NCBI RefSeq assembly: GCF_003063645.1
Contig: NZ_NESJ01000014.1
Coordinates: 62,001-126,000 of the forward strand
Length of the DNA stretch: 64,000 bases
DNA from: Limnohabitans sp. 2KL-51
Lineage (GTDB): Bacteria; Pseudomonadota; Gammaproteobacteria; Burkholderiales; Burkholderiaceae_C
Direction: 5' to 3'
Position numbers and translations under genes: made by a program. Of the stretch, positions 55,195-63,914 are shown piece by piece. Below the pieces are notes generated by a model. That model was not told the origin of the DNA. It made no database searches and saw only the letters and a list, made by a program, of their open reading frames with translations. Each line of letters starts with the position of its first letter. Within the stretch, counting starts at the first letter, position 1.

Positions 55195-56673
55195 ATGAAA
55201 CGTTATTCGATGTTCATTGACGGTGAGTGGGTCAATCCCTCGTCTGGGCTTTGGCTGGATTCAGTCAACCCTTACTCCGGTGAAAAATGGGCCGAAATAC
55301 CTTTGGGAAACTCCGAGGACGTCGATCGCGCCGTTCAGGCCGCTGAGCGAGCCATGCGTCAAGGGGCGTGGTCGCGCATGACACCCTCGCAGCGCGGTCA
55401 GGCCTTGGTTCGCTTTGCCGATATGTTGCTTGAGCATGCGCCACGACTGGCAGAAATTGAGGTGCGTGACAACGGAAAGCTCTACGCTGAAATGAGCAAT
55501 CAGTGTAAGTATTTGGTCGAGTGGTTTCGCTATTTCGGAGGCCTCGCAGACAAGATACAAGGCGCTGTGCCGCCGATTGACAAGCCCAATGTGCTCAACT
55601 TCACGCGCTACGAACCCATTGGTGTGACCGCCTGCATCACGCCCTGGAATTCCCCATTGCTGTTGCTGGCATGGAAGGTGGCACCTGCACTGGCCGCAGG
55701 CAATGCGGTGGTGATCAAGCCTTCTGAATACACCTCTGCATCCACGCTCGAGTTTGCGGCCTTGGCTGCCAAGGCGGGCTTGCCTGCTGGGTTGATCAAT
55801 GTGGTCACAGGTTTAGGGGCTGATGTGGGTGAGGCTTTGGTCACTCACCCCTTGGTGCGCAAAGTGGCTTTCACGGGTGGTGAGTCAGGCGGTCGGCGGG
55901 TCAATGTGGCCGCAGCAGCGGACTTCAAACATGTGACCTTGGAGCTGGGCGGTAAGTCGGCCAACATTGTTTTTGAGGACGCCCGGATCGAGGACGCCCT
56001 GTCAGGTGCCATTTCGGGCATTTTTGCAGCCAGCGGACAGACCTGCATTGCAGGCTCTCGCTTGCTGGTTCACGAATCGATCCACGATGTGTTTGTTGAA
56101 AAGTTGGTGGCATTGGCCAGCACCGCACGATTTGGCGACCCCATGTCGCCAGATACGCAGCTCGGACCCATCACGACCGAGCAGCAGTACCGTAAGGTGC
56201 TCGATTACATCGAGATTGCCAAGAATGAAGGCGCTCATTGCGTGATGGGTGGGGTGGTGGCTCAGGGGCCTGAAGGTGCCAAAGGATTCTTTGTGCAACC
56301 CACCATTTTTGTGAACGTGACGCCCGACATGCGCATTGCTCAGGAGGAGGTGTTCGGCCCTGTACTGAGTGTCATCAAATTCAAGGACGATGACGATGCC
56401 GTGCGCATCGCCAATGGCACGCAGTATGGCTTGGCCGCTGGTGTCTGGACTGAGAACTTGCGCCGTGCAGTCGATATGTCCAACAGGTTGGTGGCGGGTA
56501 CCGTCTGGATCAACATCTACCGTTCAACCAGTTACACCTCACCTTTTGGTGGTTTCAAGTCTTCAGGCATGGGGCGCGAAAACGGCTTGGATGCGATTTA
56601 TGACTATTTGCAAGTCAAGAGCGTTTGGATATACACCGGTGGTCCTGCCGCCAATCCCTATATCCGTCGATGA
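55195..56673 (+). CDS. Aldehyde dehydrogenase family protein
   Basis: NAD(P)-dependent aldehyde dehydrogenase of about 492 residues: T-P-W-N-S-P-L near 145, K-P-S-E-Y-T, F-T-G-G-E-S-G-G-R, the catalytic glutamate motif L-E-L-G-G-K-S, the nucleophile in G-Q-T-C-I-A-G, and E-E-V-F-G-P-V-L. The ATG at 55195, just after the hyuA stop, fits the family length; an upstream start would overlap hyuA. It would oxidise an aldehyde formed in the hyu-associated pathway, possibly by the ThDP-dependent enzyme encoded next. Confidence 0.92.
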   Translation: MKRYSMFIDGEWVNPSSGLWLDSVNPYSGEKWAEIPLGNSEDVDRAVQAAERAMRQGAWSRMTPSQRGQALVRFADMLLEHAPRLAEIEVRDNGKLYAEMSNQCKYLVEWFRYFGGLADKIQGAVPPIDKPNVLNFTRYEPIGVTACITPWNSPLLLLAWKVAPALAAGNAVVIKPSEYTSASTLEFAALAAKAGLPAGLINVVTGLGADVGEALVTHPLVRKVAFTGGESGGRRVNVAAAADFKHVTLELGGKSANIVFEDARIEDALSGAISGIFAASGQTCIAGSRLLVHESIHDVFVEKLVALASTARFGDPMSPDTQLGPITTEQQYRKVLDYIEIAKNEGAHCVMGGVVAQGPEGAKGFFVQPTIFVNVTPDMRIAQEEVFGPVLSVIKFKDDDDAVRIANGTQYGLAAGVWTENLRRAVDMSNRLVAGTVWINIYRSTSYTSPFGGFKSSGMGRENGLDAIYDYLQVKSVWIYTGGPAANPYIRR

Positions 56674-56684
56674 AAGGCTTTGAC

Positions 56685-58307
56685 ATGGAAAACACCATCA
56701 CGACAGCCCAAGCCTTGGCAAGAGCGCTCAGTCAAGCGGGTGTCAAAAGAATGTTCGGACTGCCTGGTGGCGGATCTTCCTTGGATGTGATCGAAGCCGC
56801 AGCGCAGTTGGGCATCGATTTTGTTTTGACGAAGTCGGAAAATGCGGCAGTCATGATGGCTGGAGCCATGGCCGAGACCACAGGCATCCCGGGTGTGGCC
56901 ATCATGACCAAAGGGCCTGGTGTGGCCAATGGTGCCAATGGCGTGGCCTACGCATCGCTGGATCGTGCGCCCGTTCTTGTGATCACCGATGGTTTCACGC
57001 CCAAACAATTGGGCTACATCACCCACCAGGTGTTCGACCAAAAGGCCATGTTGGCCCCTGTGGTCAAAGGTTTCAGTCATCTTGAAGGGCCTGATCCTGT
57101 GGCTGAGATCGACGCCATGCTGGCGCTGGCTGCCTCTGCGCCGTTTGGGCCAGTGCACATCGAGTTGACGAGTGAAGCGGCTAAACGCGTGCTGCCAGAT
57201 CAGGCTGTAATTCCCAAACCATCCGATCCTGTTGCCTTTTCTTCAGAAGATCTTGCAGCCGTTCAAAAACTCCTGGGCAGTGCCAAAAGACCTGTTTTGA
57301 TTGTCGGGCTGGAGGCTCGCCAAAGTGCAAAGCAAGTCAGGCAACTGGCGCAATTGCTGGGCTGCCCTGTCTTGCCGACCTACAAGGCCAAAGGGGTGGT
57401 CTCCGATGAGGACCCACAGGTCGTCGGGATTTTTACGGGTGGACTCCAAGAGGCTGAATGTATTGCACAGTCAGACCTGATGGTCTTGGTGGGATTGGAT
57501 CCGGTTGAAATGATCTTGCAACCTTGGCGTTATGGCAAAGCGGTTTGTGAGATTTCCAAGGTCGAACATCATGTGCACTATGTCCAAGCTGAGGCCAGAG
57601 TGACGGGTTCGCTGGAGGCGATCCTGAGTCAATTGAATGCCACACTCCACGGTTACCCATCTGGCTGGCAACCCTCTGAATGGTTAAAAATCCGAACGCA
57701 AGTGCTAGAGAAGCTGGCCTACCCACCTGTGAAATTTGGTGTGGCGCCCGACAAAGTGGTGCAACTGGCTGCGCAGGCCTGCGACCACAAAAAAATCGTG
57801 CCTCGCATGACGGTGGATGCGGGTGCACACATGTTTTCTGCCACCGCTTTTTTCCCCACCACCCGACCGGGCGACGTGCTGATCTCCAACGGACTGGCAT
57901 CCATGGCTTTTGCATTGCCCGCCGCCATTGCGTGTGCATTGGACGATCCTTCTCAAGCCGTCATGTGTTTCACCGGCGATGGTGGCTTGATGATGTGCAT
58001 GGGCGAATTGTGTACAGCAGTTGAGATGCAAGCCAAGGTCGTGGTGGTTGTTTTCAACGACAGCGCACTGTCGCTCATCGACATCAAGCAGCAAAGTCGG
58101 CAATTGCCGACACGGGGCGTGCGATGGCGCAAGCATGACTTTGCGGGGGCCATGCAAGCATTGGGTGGTTTGGGTTTCTCGGTTCACAATGAAGCTGAAT
58201 ATACGCAAGCACTGCAAACCGCACTCGATGCGGATGGGCCTTGCCTGATCGATGTCCAAATTGATGCGTCGGGTTATGCGCACCAGCTCAAAGCCATGAG
58301 GGGTTAA
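56685..58307 (+). CDS. Thiamine diphosphate-dependent enzyme (acetolactate synthase/decarboxylase-like)
   Basis: Protein of about 540 residues with three domains of the ThDP family. The N-terminal Pyr domain has F-G-L-P-G-G-G and the cofactor-activating Glu in T-K-S-E-N-A-A, the central domain is Rossmann-like, and the C-terminal PP domain has the ThDP/Mg motif G-D-G-G-L ending in F-N-D-S. I place the start at M-E-N-T-I-T, with GAAAGG upstream; an ATG five codons earlier overlaps the previous stop and is possible. Such enzymes decarboxylate 2-keto acids or ligate the resulting carbanion. With an aldehyde dehydrogenase just upstream, 2-keto-acid decarboxylation to an aldehyde is a reasonable inference. 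Confidence 0.88.
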   Translation: MENTITTAQALARALSQAGVKRMFGLPGGGSSLDVIEAAAQLGIDFVLTKSENAAVMMAGAMAETTGIPGVAIMTKGPGVANGANGVAYASLDRAPVLVITDGFTPKQLGYITHQVFDQKAMLAPVVKGFSHLEGPDPVAEIDAMLALAASAPFGPVHIELTSEAAKRVLPDQAVIPKPSDPVAFSSEDLAAVQKLLGSAKRPVLIVGLEARQSAKQVRQLAQLLGCPVLPTYKAKGVVSDEDPQVVGIFTGGLQEAECIAQSDLMVLVGLDPVEMILQPWRYGKAVCEISKVEHHVHYVQAEARVTGSLEAILSQLNATLHGYPSGWQPSEWLKIRTQVLEKLAYPPVKFGVAPDKVVQLAAQACDHKKIVPRMTVDAGAHMFSATAFFPTTRPGDVLISNGLASMAFALPAAIACALDDPSQAVMCFTGDGGLMMCMGELCTAVEMQAKVVVVVFNDSALSLIDIKQQSRQLPTRGVRWRKHDFAGAMQALGGLGFSVHNEAEYTQALQTALDADGPCLIDVQIDASGYAHQLKAMRG

Positions 58308-58311
58308 CGAC

Positions 58312-58986
58312 ATGTTGACGATTGGACCTGCTTTCGAACGCCCCTCCATAGACCTCATTGAGGCCTATCGTCACTTGCCTGTGGCCACGATCAGCGATGT
58401 TCTAGGGCCGGGCCATGTCATGAACGCATCGGTGCGCGCCTTGCGACCCGGCATGCGTTTGCTCGGAGCCGCTTACACGCTGAAACTGCCGCCTGCAGAC
58501 AATCTGGGGATGCATGTGGCGGTCAGAGAGGCCAATGCTGGCGATGTGATCGTGGCGGAGCAATCGGGTGGCGCTTTGGGTGCTCCAGTGGGTGAAATCA
58601 TGGCCATGGCCGCCATGCACAAAGGGCTTGCCGGCATAGTCCTCAACGGTGCTGTTCGTGATGCGGAAAAATTGCGTGCTGAGCCATGGCCTGTATTTGC
58701 GGCTTGTATTTATGCGCAGCAGTGCCGAAAAGATGGGCCAGCCTGGCTTCAGACGACCATTGACTGTGCCGGTGTGACGGTCCATCCTGGCGATTTGATC
58801 GTGGGGGATGACGATGGTGTTGTCGTGGTTCCTTTTGCATCCATCGCCAGTGTTGCGCAAGAAGTGGTTAAGAAAATGGAAAAAGAGAGTCTGCGCATCG
58901 CTTCCATAGCGCAAGGGTTTATTTCGCCTGCATGGCTAGACGCGGCCATTGAGCGTGCAGGACTTGTTTTGTCTGTCAATCAATAA
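58312..58986 (+). CDS. RraA-fold protein, probable aldolase/decarboxylase
   Basis: Protein of 224 residues of the RraA/HMG aldolase family, formerly annotated as demethylmenaquinone methyltransferase. It has I-S-D-V-L-G-P near 31, G-A-A-Y-T-L-K, G-D-V-I-V, G-G-A-L-G-A-P-V-G-E, and the conserved N-G-A-V-R-D-A-E with the metal-binding Asp, then H-P-G-D-L-I-V-G-D-D-D-G-V. In catabolic operons this fold usually cleaves 4-hydroxy-4-carboxy-2-keto acids or decarboxylates oxaloacetate, rather than regulating RNase E. It starts four bases after the ThDP-enzyme stop. Confidence 0.87.
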   Translation: MLTIGPAFERPSIDLIEAYRHLPVATISDVLGPGHVMNASVRALRPGMRLLGAAYTLKLPPADNLGMHVAVREANAGDVIVAEQSGGALGAPVGEIMAMAAMHKGLAGIVLNGAVRDAEKLRAEPWPVFAACIYAQQCRKDGPAWLQTTIDCAGVTVHPGDLIVGDDDGVVVVPFASIASVAQEVVKKMEKESLRIASIAQGFISPAWLDAAIERAGLVLSVNQ

Positions 58987-58998
58987 AAGGAGACCAGC

Positions 58999-59967
58999 AT
59001 GTCAATTTCGATTTCAAAAATGGTGATGTTCATCGCATCGCTATGGGCTTTCAGCACGGCGCAAGCCCAAGCGCCAGATAAATTTCCATCGAGACAGATC
59101 ACGATCATTGTGGGCTTTGCGCCAGGCGGTGGTGGTGACATTTCATCTCGTTGGATCGCTGATTACCTGAAGGAACGCTGGAAAGTGCCGGTTGTCGTTG
59201 ACAACAAGCCCGGGGCTGGCGCGACGATCGCGGCAGGGCTCTTGGCCAGGGCCAAGCCAGACGGCTATACCGTTGCGTTGGCGACCACCAGTCCATTCAC
59301 CGTCGCGCCGTATTTTCAGACTGTGAGCTATGACGCTGCCAAGGACTTCACTTACTTGTTTCAGACCTTGGTCAGTGCGCAACCACTGTTTGTCAAGTCG
59401 GATTCACCCCACAAGACCATTGAAGAGTTGATGTCTTGGGCCAAGGCCAACCCCAACAAGTTGTTCTGGTCAACAGCGGCAACCAACGGTGGAACCCATA
59501 TCTCCACACAAGCCGCATTCCGAGCGGCTGGCATACAAGCCACTTATGTGCCCTACAAAGGCGGTGCCGATGCCATGAACGGCTTGCTGGGGGGGCAGAT
59601 CCAAGCGTTGGTTGCTGCTGAATTCCCTCCGCACGCAGCTGCCGGAACGATCCGACTTTTGGCCGAGAGTGGTCCAGACAAAATCCCTGAATACCCACGC
59701 GTGCCCACCTACAAAGAATTGAACTTTCCGATTTCAGTCCCAATCTTTTATGGTGTTGCCGGACCCGCAGGCATACCTGCCGACGTGATCAAAGAGTGGA
59801 ATGCCGCAGCGGCTGACATGGTCAAAACTCCTGGATTTGCAGACTTGGTCAATAAGCTCAAAGGCTCGACGGCTTATCAAGGACATGCCGAATTCACGGC
59901 ATCGGTGACGGGGGTGTACCGTCAGATGGGTCGTTTGATTCCCGAACTGGGCCTCAAGAAAGATTGA
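58999..59967 (+). CDS. Bug/TctC-type periplasmic solute receptor 3
   Basis: Protein of 322 residues with a signal peptide cleaved after A-Q-A near residue 24, then P-S-R-Q-I-T-I-I-V-G-F-A-P-G-G-G-G-D and V-P-Y-K-G-G-A-D-A-M-N-G-L. A strong AAGGAG precedes the ATG. It is embedded in the hyu operon, unlike receptor 2, which is divergent. The two probably bind related ligands. No TctA/TctB genes are present in the window. Confidence 0.92.
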   Translation: MSISISKMVMFIASLWAFSTAQAQAPDKFPSRQITIIVGFAPGGGGDISSRWIADYLKERWKVPVVVDNKPGAGATIAAGLLARAKPDGYTVALATTSPFTVAPYFQTVSYDAAKDFTYLFQTLVSAQPLFVKSDSPHKTIEELMSWAKANPNKLFWSTAATNGGTHISTQAAFRAAGIQATYVPYKGGADAMNGLLGGQIQALVAAEFPPHAAAGTIRLLAESGPDKIPEYPRVPTYKELNFPISVPIFYGVAGPAGIPADVIKEWNAAAADMVKTPGFADLVNKLKGSTAYQGHAEFTASVTGVYRQMGRLIPELGLKKD

Positions 59968-59972
59968 ACCTT

Positions 59973-60884
59973 ATGTGGCAAGCCAATATCATTTTGCAAA
60001 ATGGGCAATTGATGCCCTATGCCGAGGCCAAAATTCATCCCATGACATTGGGTATGACGTATGCGACGGCTTTGTTTGAGGGGCTTCGAGCCTATCGAAA
60101 CCCGGTCACAGGTGAATTCAAGATATTTCGCTTGGCGGAGCATTTGAAACGATTGCAGGCCGGGATGAAGGTGATGCGGTTTGACCACGTTTTCGATCCA
60201 GAAAAAATCAGACAAGAGCTGGCGGGTTTGATACGCGCCAACGAACCCGATGACGATGTTTACATTCGTCTCTTGGTGTACATCGAAGCATTGGGTTTGA
60301 TGGCCCAAACGGGACCTGTGGGTTACACCGCCGCTGCATCACCTCGGGAGCGGCCCAAATTTGCAGACACGGGCATGAGTTTGGGGGTGAGCTCCTGGAG
60401 CCGATTGTCTGACAATGCCAGCCCACCCCGTGTGAAGGCAACGGCCAATTATCACAATGCCCGATTGACGCAGTTGCAAGCCAAGGCCGATGGCTACGAC
60501 GGTGCATTGATGTTGACGCCATCCGGCAAAGTGTCTGAAGCACCGATTGCTTGTTTTTTCATGGTGCGTGATGGAAAGCTCATCACGCCACACATCGGTA
60601 GCAATATTTTGGAAAGTATTACAAGAGACACCGTCATCACCTTGTACCAGGAAACCACTGGACGGGCTGTTGTGGAGCGCGAGATAGACCGCAGCGAGTT
60701 GTACTTTGCGGACGAAGCATTTTTATGTGGAACGGGTCAGGAAATCATTCCGGTCGTTCAGATCGATCGCTTGCCGGTGGGCGATGGCACGATCGGAGCT
60801 CAAACCCGCAGCATGCAAAAAATCTATTTTGAAACTGTCAGGGGTTTGACGCCTGACCGTCATGGGTGGCTCACGCCGGTTTGA
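59973..60884 (+). CDS. Class IV PLP aminotransferase (branched-chain aminotransferase-like)
   Basis: Protein of about 303 residues of fold type IV: A-L-F-E-G-L-R-A-Y near residue 34, R-L-x-E-H-L-K-R-L, the PLP-binding lysine region V-K-A-T-A-N-Y-H-N-A-R-L, V-S-E-A-P-I-A, and C-G-T-G-Q-E-I-I-P. It resembles IlvE and D-amino-acid aminotransferases. The ATG at 59973 is chosen; an in-frame TTG overlaps the stop of the receptor gene. In this catabolic operon it more likely converts a specific amino or keto acid than serving general branched-chain synthesis. Its last 14 bases overlap the 3' end of the convergent LysR gene. Confidence 0.9.
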   Translation: MWQANIILQNGQLMPYAEAKIHPMTLGMTYATALFEGLRAYRNPVTGEFKIFRLAEHLKRLQAGMKVMRFDHVFDPEKIRQELAGLIRANEPDDDVYIRLLVYIEALGLMAQTGPVGYTAAASPRERPKFADTGMSLGVSSWSRLSDNASPPRVKATANYHNARLTQLQAKADGYDGALMLTPSGKVSEAPIACFFMVRDGKLITPHIGSNILESITRDTVITLYQETTGRAVVEREIDRSELYFADEAFLCGTGQEIIPVVQIDRLPVGDGTIGAQTRSMQKIYFETVRGLTPDRHGWLTPV

Positions 60885-61794
60885 TGGCGGAGGTTGGCGC
60901 TTGGCTGGCGGCCAATCTCAAATGGTGAATCAAATCCTCACTGAACTTGGGCAGCATACGCTGCTGCTGCTTGACCAGGCTGATTTGTCGTCTTGCCCAA
61001 GGATCTTCCAGGGGGATCATGCGCAAGCCGCTTGATTTGGCATGGCTCAGCGCAATGGCCCGTGGAACGATGGCAATGCCCACGCCAACAGCAGCCATTT
61101 GACAGACGTTTTCGTAATTGCCGACTTGAATTCTCAAATTCACACGCTTGCCGATGTTTTGCGCCTTTCGGTCCAGAAATGACTGGATGGAGTTGAATTG
61201 GTTGAGGCCCACAAAACGGTATTCGTCCAGGATGTCAGACAATTTCACCGAAATTTCGTTGGCAATGGCGGCACCCGAATGACAAACGACCACCAACTCA
61301 TCGGCATACAGCGGGACCACATCAATTTTGTCGGCGTCGACAGATCCAGCCACGATGCCTAAATCGGCGGCACCCTTCGCGACCGAGGAAATGATGTCGC
61401 GCGAGGGCAATTCTTCCAGGTCAATGTCGATGTCGGGATTGTCATTGAGAAAAGCCGATAAAGCCTTCGCCAAAAAAGTGTTGGTGGCCGTGCTGTTGGC
61501 TTGAAGCCTGATTCGCCCCTTGACGCCCAGAGCATAAGGCCTCAGATCGGCATGCATGACCTCCAATTGTTGCAACACAAGTTTGGCGTGATTGGCCATG
61601 GCCTCGCCCGCCTGGGTCAACTGCAAACCCTTGGCTTGCCGAAGCATCAATGGCGTTTGAAAATTTTCTTCAAGCTGCTTGATCCTCAAGCTGGCGGAGG
61701 GAACAGACAAAAAACATTTTTCGGCCGCCCGTGTCAGATTCAACTGTTCCCCGACGTGAAAAAAAAGACGTAAATCTGTCAAGTCGTAATGCAT
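60871..61794 (-). CDS. LysR-type transcriptional regulator 1
   Basis: Protein of about 307 residues. The N-terminal winged helix-turn-helix has L-R-L-F-F-H-V-G-E, L-T-R-A-A-E-K-C-F-L-S-V-P-S-A-S-L-R-I-K-Q-L-E, and L-T-Q-A-G-E. A periplasmic-binding-fold effector domain follows. The start at M-H-Y-D-L-T-D gives the usual short leader before the HTH. It is convergent with the hyu operon aminotransferase gene and 19 bases downstream of a second LysR gene, so the two regulators may share a transcript. It likely senses a pathway intermediate of the adjacent operons. Confidence 0.9.
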   Translation of the reverse strand: MHYDLTDLRLFFHVGEQLNLTRAAEKCFLSVPSASLRIKQLEENFQTPLMLRQAKGLQLTQAGEAMANHAKLVLQQLEVMHADLRPYALGVKGRIRLQANSTATNTFLAKALSAFLNDNPDIDIDLEELPSRDIISSVAKGAADLGIVAGSVDADKIDVVPLYADELVVVCHSGAAIANEISVKLSDILDEYRFVGLNQFNSIQSFLDRKAQNIGKRVNLRIQVGNYENVCQMAAVGVGIAIVPRAIALSHAKSSGLRMIPLEDPWARRQISLVKQQQRMLPKFSEDLIHHLRLAASQAPTSAIKPA

Positions 61795-61813
61795 GAAATC
61801 CTTGCAGCAGTGT

Positions 61814-62701
61814 TCAATGAGCAGTGATGGGCACGATGCTGATGGCGGCTTGAATGGATTCAAACAAGGCGTCCATCAAGCGGGTCTTGGGTTCATTTTT
61901 TCTGGTGAGCAAAACAACATTCAACGCTGGAGCCCCTCTGCCAATGGGATAAACCCGAACGGGATAAGCCATCATCATGCGGGGGTCAATCGACGGCACC
62001 ATCGACACCCCCAGTCCGGCATTGACCATGGACAACACAGCATGGACTGAAGGTAAATCCATGCTTCTTTGCGCTTGCGGCATATTTTGACCGATCCACT
62101 GTGCAGCCAATTTGCCGGTGCTGGTGCTGGCATCAAAGCGGATCCATGGGTAATCACAAAACAGTTGGTGTATTTTGGCGGCCTTGGCGGTTGGCGGTGC
62201 AATGACCACCAATTCGTTTTTGAACAGGTGCTGCCAATGCAGGCGTTGCGATCCACCTTTGACGGGCTGAACCACAATCGCAGCATCCAGTTCATTGGCT
62301 TTGACGGCCGCGATCAGTTCAACGGCGCGTCCTCTTGCGGGTTTCAATTGAAGGGCAGGGTGTTTCTTCAAAAGGTGTTGAATGACGCCGGGCAGCAAGC
62401 TGGCTTGCATGCTTTCAATGACGCCCAAGCGTATCGTGCCTTCGATTTGTATGGAGTTACGTCGGCGAAGTTGCTCAATTTGCTGCATGGGCAGTTGCAT
62501 GACACTGGCCACTTCGTGTGCAAATGGCATGGGCTTGACCTGCAAACCCGAGCGATCAAAAAGAGGCTGTCCGAAAAAAATCTCCACCTGCTTCATCTGC
62601 ATGCTGATCGCACTGGGTGTGAGGTTCATTTCGTCTGCGGCACGACTTAAGCTGCCTGTTCGCAGAACGGCTTCCAACGTTTCAAAGAAAGAAAACTTCA
62701 T
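61814..62701 (-). CDS. LysR-type transcriptional regulator 2
   Basis: Protein of 295 residues with the LysR HTH (L-E-A-V-L-R-T-G-S-L-S-R-A-A-D-E-M-N-L-T-P-S-A-I-S at 9-33) and an effector-binding domain. It is divergent from the TauD/TfdA-like gene, the classic layout for a LysR protein controlling its neighbour, with 112 bases between start codons. A candidate inverted repeat, CATT-N6-AATG, lies in that gap. It shows little resemblance to regulator 1 beyond the family motifs. Confidence 0.9.
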   Translation of the reverse strand: MKFSFFETLEAVLRTGSLSRAADEMNLTPSAISMQMKQVEIFFGQPLFDRSGLQVKPMPFAHEVASVMQLPMQQIEQLRRRNSIQIEGTIRLGVIESMQASLLPGVIQHLLKKHPALQLKPARGRAVELIAAVKANELDAAIVVQPVKGGSQRLHWQHLFKNELVVIAPPTAKAAKIHQLFCDYPWIRFDASTSTGKLAAQWIGQNMPQAQRSMDLPSVHAVLSMVNAGLGVSMVPSIDPRMMMAYPVRVYPIGRGAPALNVVLLTRKNEPKTRLMDALFESIQAAISIVPITAH

Positions 62702-62718
62702 CAGAATATTTTAAGTAG

Positions 62719-62732
62719 CATTCAACGAAATG
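62719..62732. promoter_or_regulatory. Candidate LysR operator CATT-N6-AATG
   Basis: A short inverted repeat, CATTCAACGAAATG, in the divergent gap between LysR regulator 2 and the dioxygenase-like gene. The size fits a T-N11-A-type LysR half-site pair, but such repeats occur often by chance in AT-rich gaps. Confidence 0.3.
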
Positions 62733-62801
62733 TGTCTTTTACTGATGAAGAATGTTTTTATGATGCCTTTTGCTGAAACTTTCGGCAGTCTATTGACCCT
62801 T

Positions 62802-62806
62802 GGAGG
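62802..62806 (+). promoter_or_regulatory. Ribosome binding site fixing the dioxygenase start
   Basis: GGAGG sits seven bases before the ATG at 62814. It favours that start over the in-frame ATG at 62730, which would add 28 residues of non-conserved hydrophobic sequence. Confidence 0.65.
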
Positions 62807-62813
62807 CTTTTGC

Positions 62814-63914
62814 ATGCACACCACCCCCATCCCAGTTCATCCTGTACCCAGACCTTGGTTGGCGCAGGAGTTAGGTCAGGATTCTTCTTGGGTTCATTGG
62901 CTGAGTTCTGAGGCGATTGAAGGTTTTGAGAGTGCTCTGGCGCATGCCAAAAAAACGGGTAAAGGCTGGCTGCAGATGACCTCTGATGACTTTCCGCTTT
63001 CAGGGGCAGCCAAAGATGCCATTGATCAGGCGTTCGATGTCACACAAAAAGATTTCGGCATGTGCTTGATCAAGGGGTTTCCAGTTCATCGTTGGTCTGT
63101 CGAAGATGCGCGCCTAGCCCATTGGGGCATTGGCCTGAACGTGGGTGTGGCCAGGACGCAGAACCAAGCCAGTCAGGTCATGAACGATGTCCGGGACGAG
63201 GGAGGCAGTTACAAGGTCAAAAATGGACGGGGCTACAACACCAATGCGGGTCTGGATTTCCATGTCGACTCGTGTGACGTGGTGGCCTTATTGTGCCTGC
63301 AAACCGCCAAAACGGGTGGAACCAGCATGGTGACCAGCTCTATCGCAGTGGTCAACGAGATCAAACGCCTGCGACCTGATTTGATTCCTGTGATGCAGCA
63401 GCCCTTTTATTACAGCTACCAGGGTGCCAATGATCCCAAGCAACCGCCTTTTTACAAATGTCCCATTTTGGGCAACGATCCTGATTTTTTTTCTTTGCGT
63501 GCCAATCGTAAAAATGTCACGGCAGCCCAACGCGACTTTCCTGAGGTGCCTCGGTTAACCAAGGATCAGATCGCGTTGCTGGATTTGCTGGACGTTTTGT
63601 TACCCGATCCACGATTTTGTTATTCGATGCAGCTTGACCGTGGTGATATGCAACTGCTCAATAACTACGTGGTGATTCATTCCCGCACCAACTTTGAAGA
63701 CCACGAAGAACCTGAACTCAAGCGGCATTTGTTGCGCCTGTGGCTGAGTCTGCCTCAGGGTCAGAGATTACCGCCGCTGTGGAAAGAGTATTTTGGTGAC
63801 ATTGAAGCCGGCTCAGTGCGAGGCGGTGTTCGCGGCAGCAACATCACGGACGAGTTTCTATCGTATGAAGCCCGACAGGCCAAACGACTGGGGATGACAC
63901 TTCTGTCCTTTTGA
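62814..63914 (+). CDS. TauD/TfdA-like Fe(II)/2-oxoglutarate-dependent oxygenase
   Basis: Protein of about 366 residues. The iron facial triad is visible as H150-x-D152 in D-F-H-V-D-S-C-D and a distal H289 in V-I-H-S-R-T-N-F-E-D. R-L-W-L-S near 307 supplies the 2-oxoglutarate-binding arginine. The jelly-roll spacing fits the TauD/TfdA group, which hydroxylates small molecules and often releases a group such as sulfite or an amine. It is transcribed divergently from LysR regulator 2, and so probably under its control. Its position, 26 kb from the NRPS cluster in a compositionally different region, argues against a role in the lipopeptide. The following 86 bases show no gene. Confidence 0.88.
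   Translation: MHTTPIPVHPVPRPWLAQELGQDSSWVHWLSSEAIEGFESALAHAKKTGKGWLQMTSDDFPLSGAAKDAIDQAFDVTQKDFGMCLIKGFPVHRWSVEDARLAHWGIGLNVGVARTQNQASQVMNDVRDEGGSYKVKNGRGYNTNAGLDFHVDSCDVVALLCLQTAKTGGTSMVTSSIAVVNEIKRLRPDLIPVMQQPFYYSYQGANDPKQPPFYKCPILGNDPDFFSLRANRKNVTAAQRDFPEVPRLTKDQIALLDLLDVLLPDPRFCYSMQLDRGDMQLLNNYVVIHSRTNFEDHEEPELKRHLLRLWLSLPQGQRLPPLWKEYFGDIEAGSVRGGVRGSNITDEFLSYEARQAKRLGMTLLSF

Noticed and set aside
62814..63914. The TauD-like oxygenase as the aspartate beta-hydroxylase of a siderophore-type NRPS.
   Set aside because: It lies 26 kb from the cluster in different-composition DNA beside its own LysR gene, and no TonB receptor, hydroxamate enzyme or other siderophore marker is present in the window.
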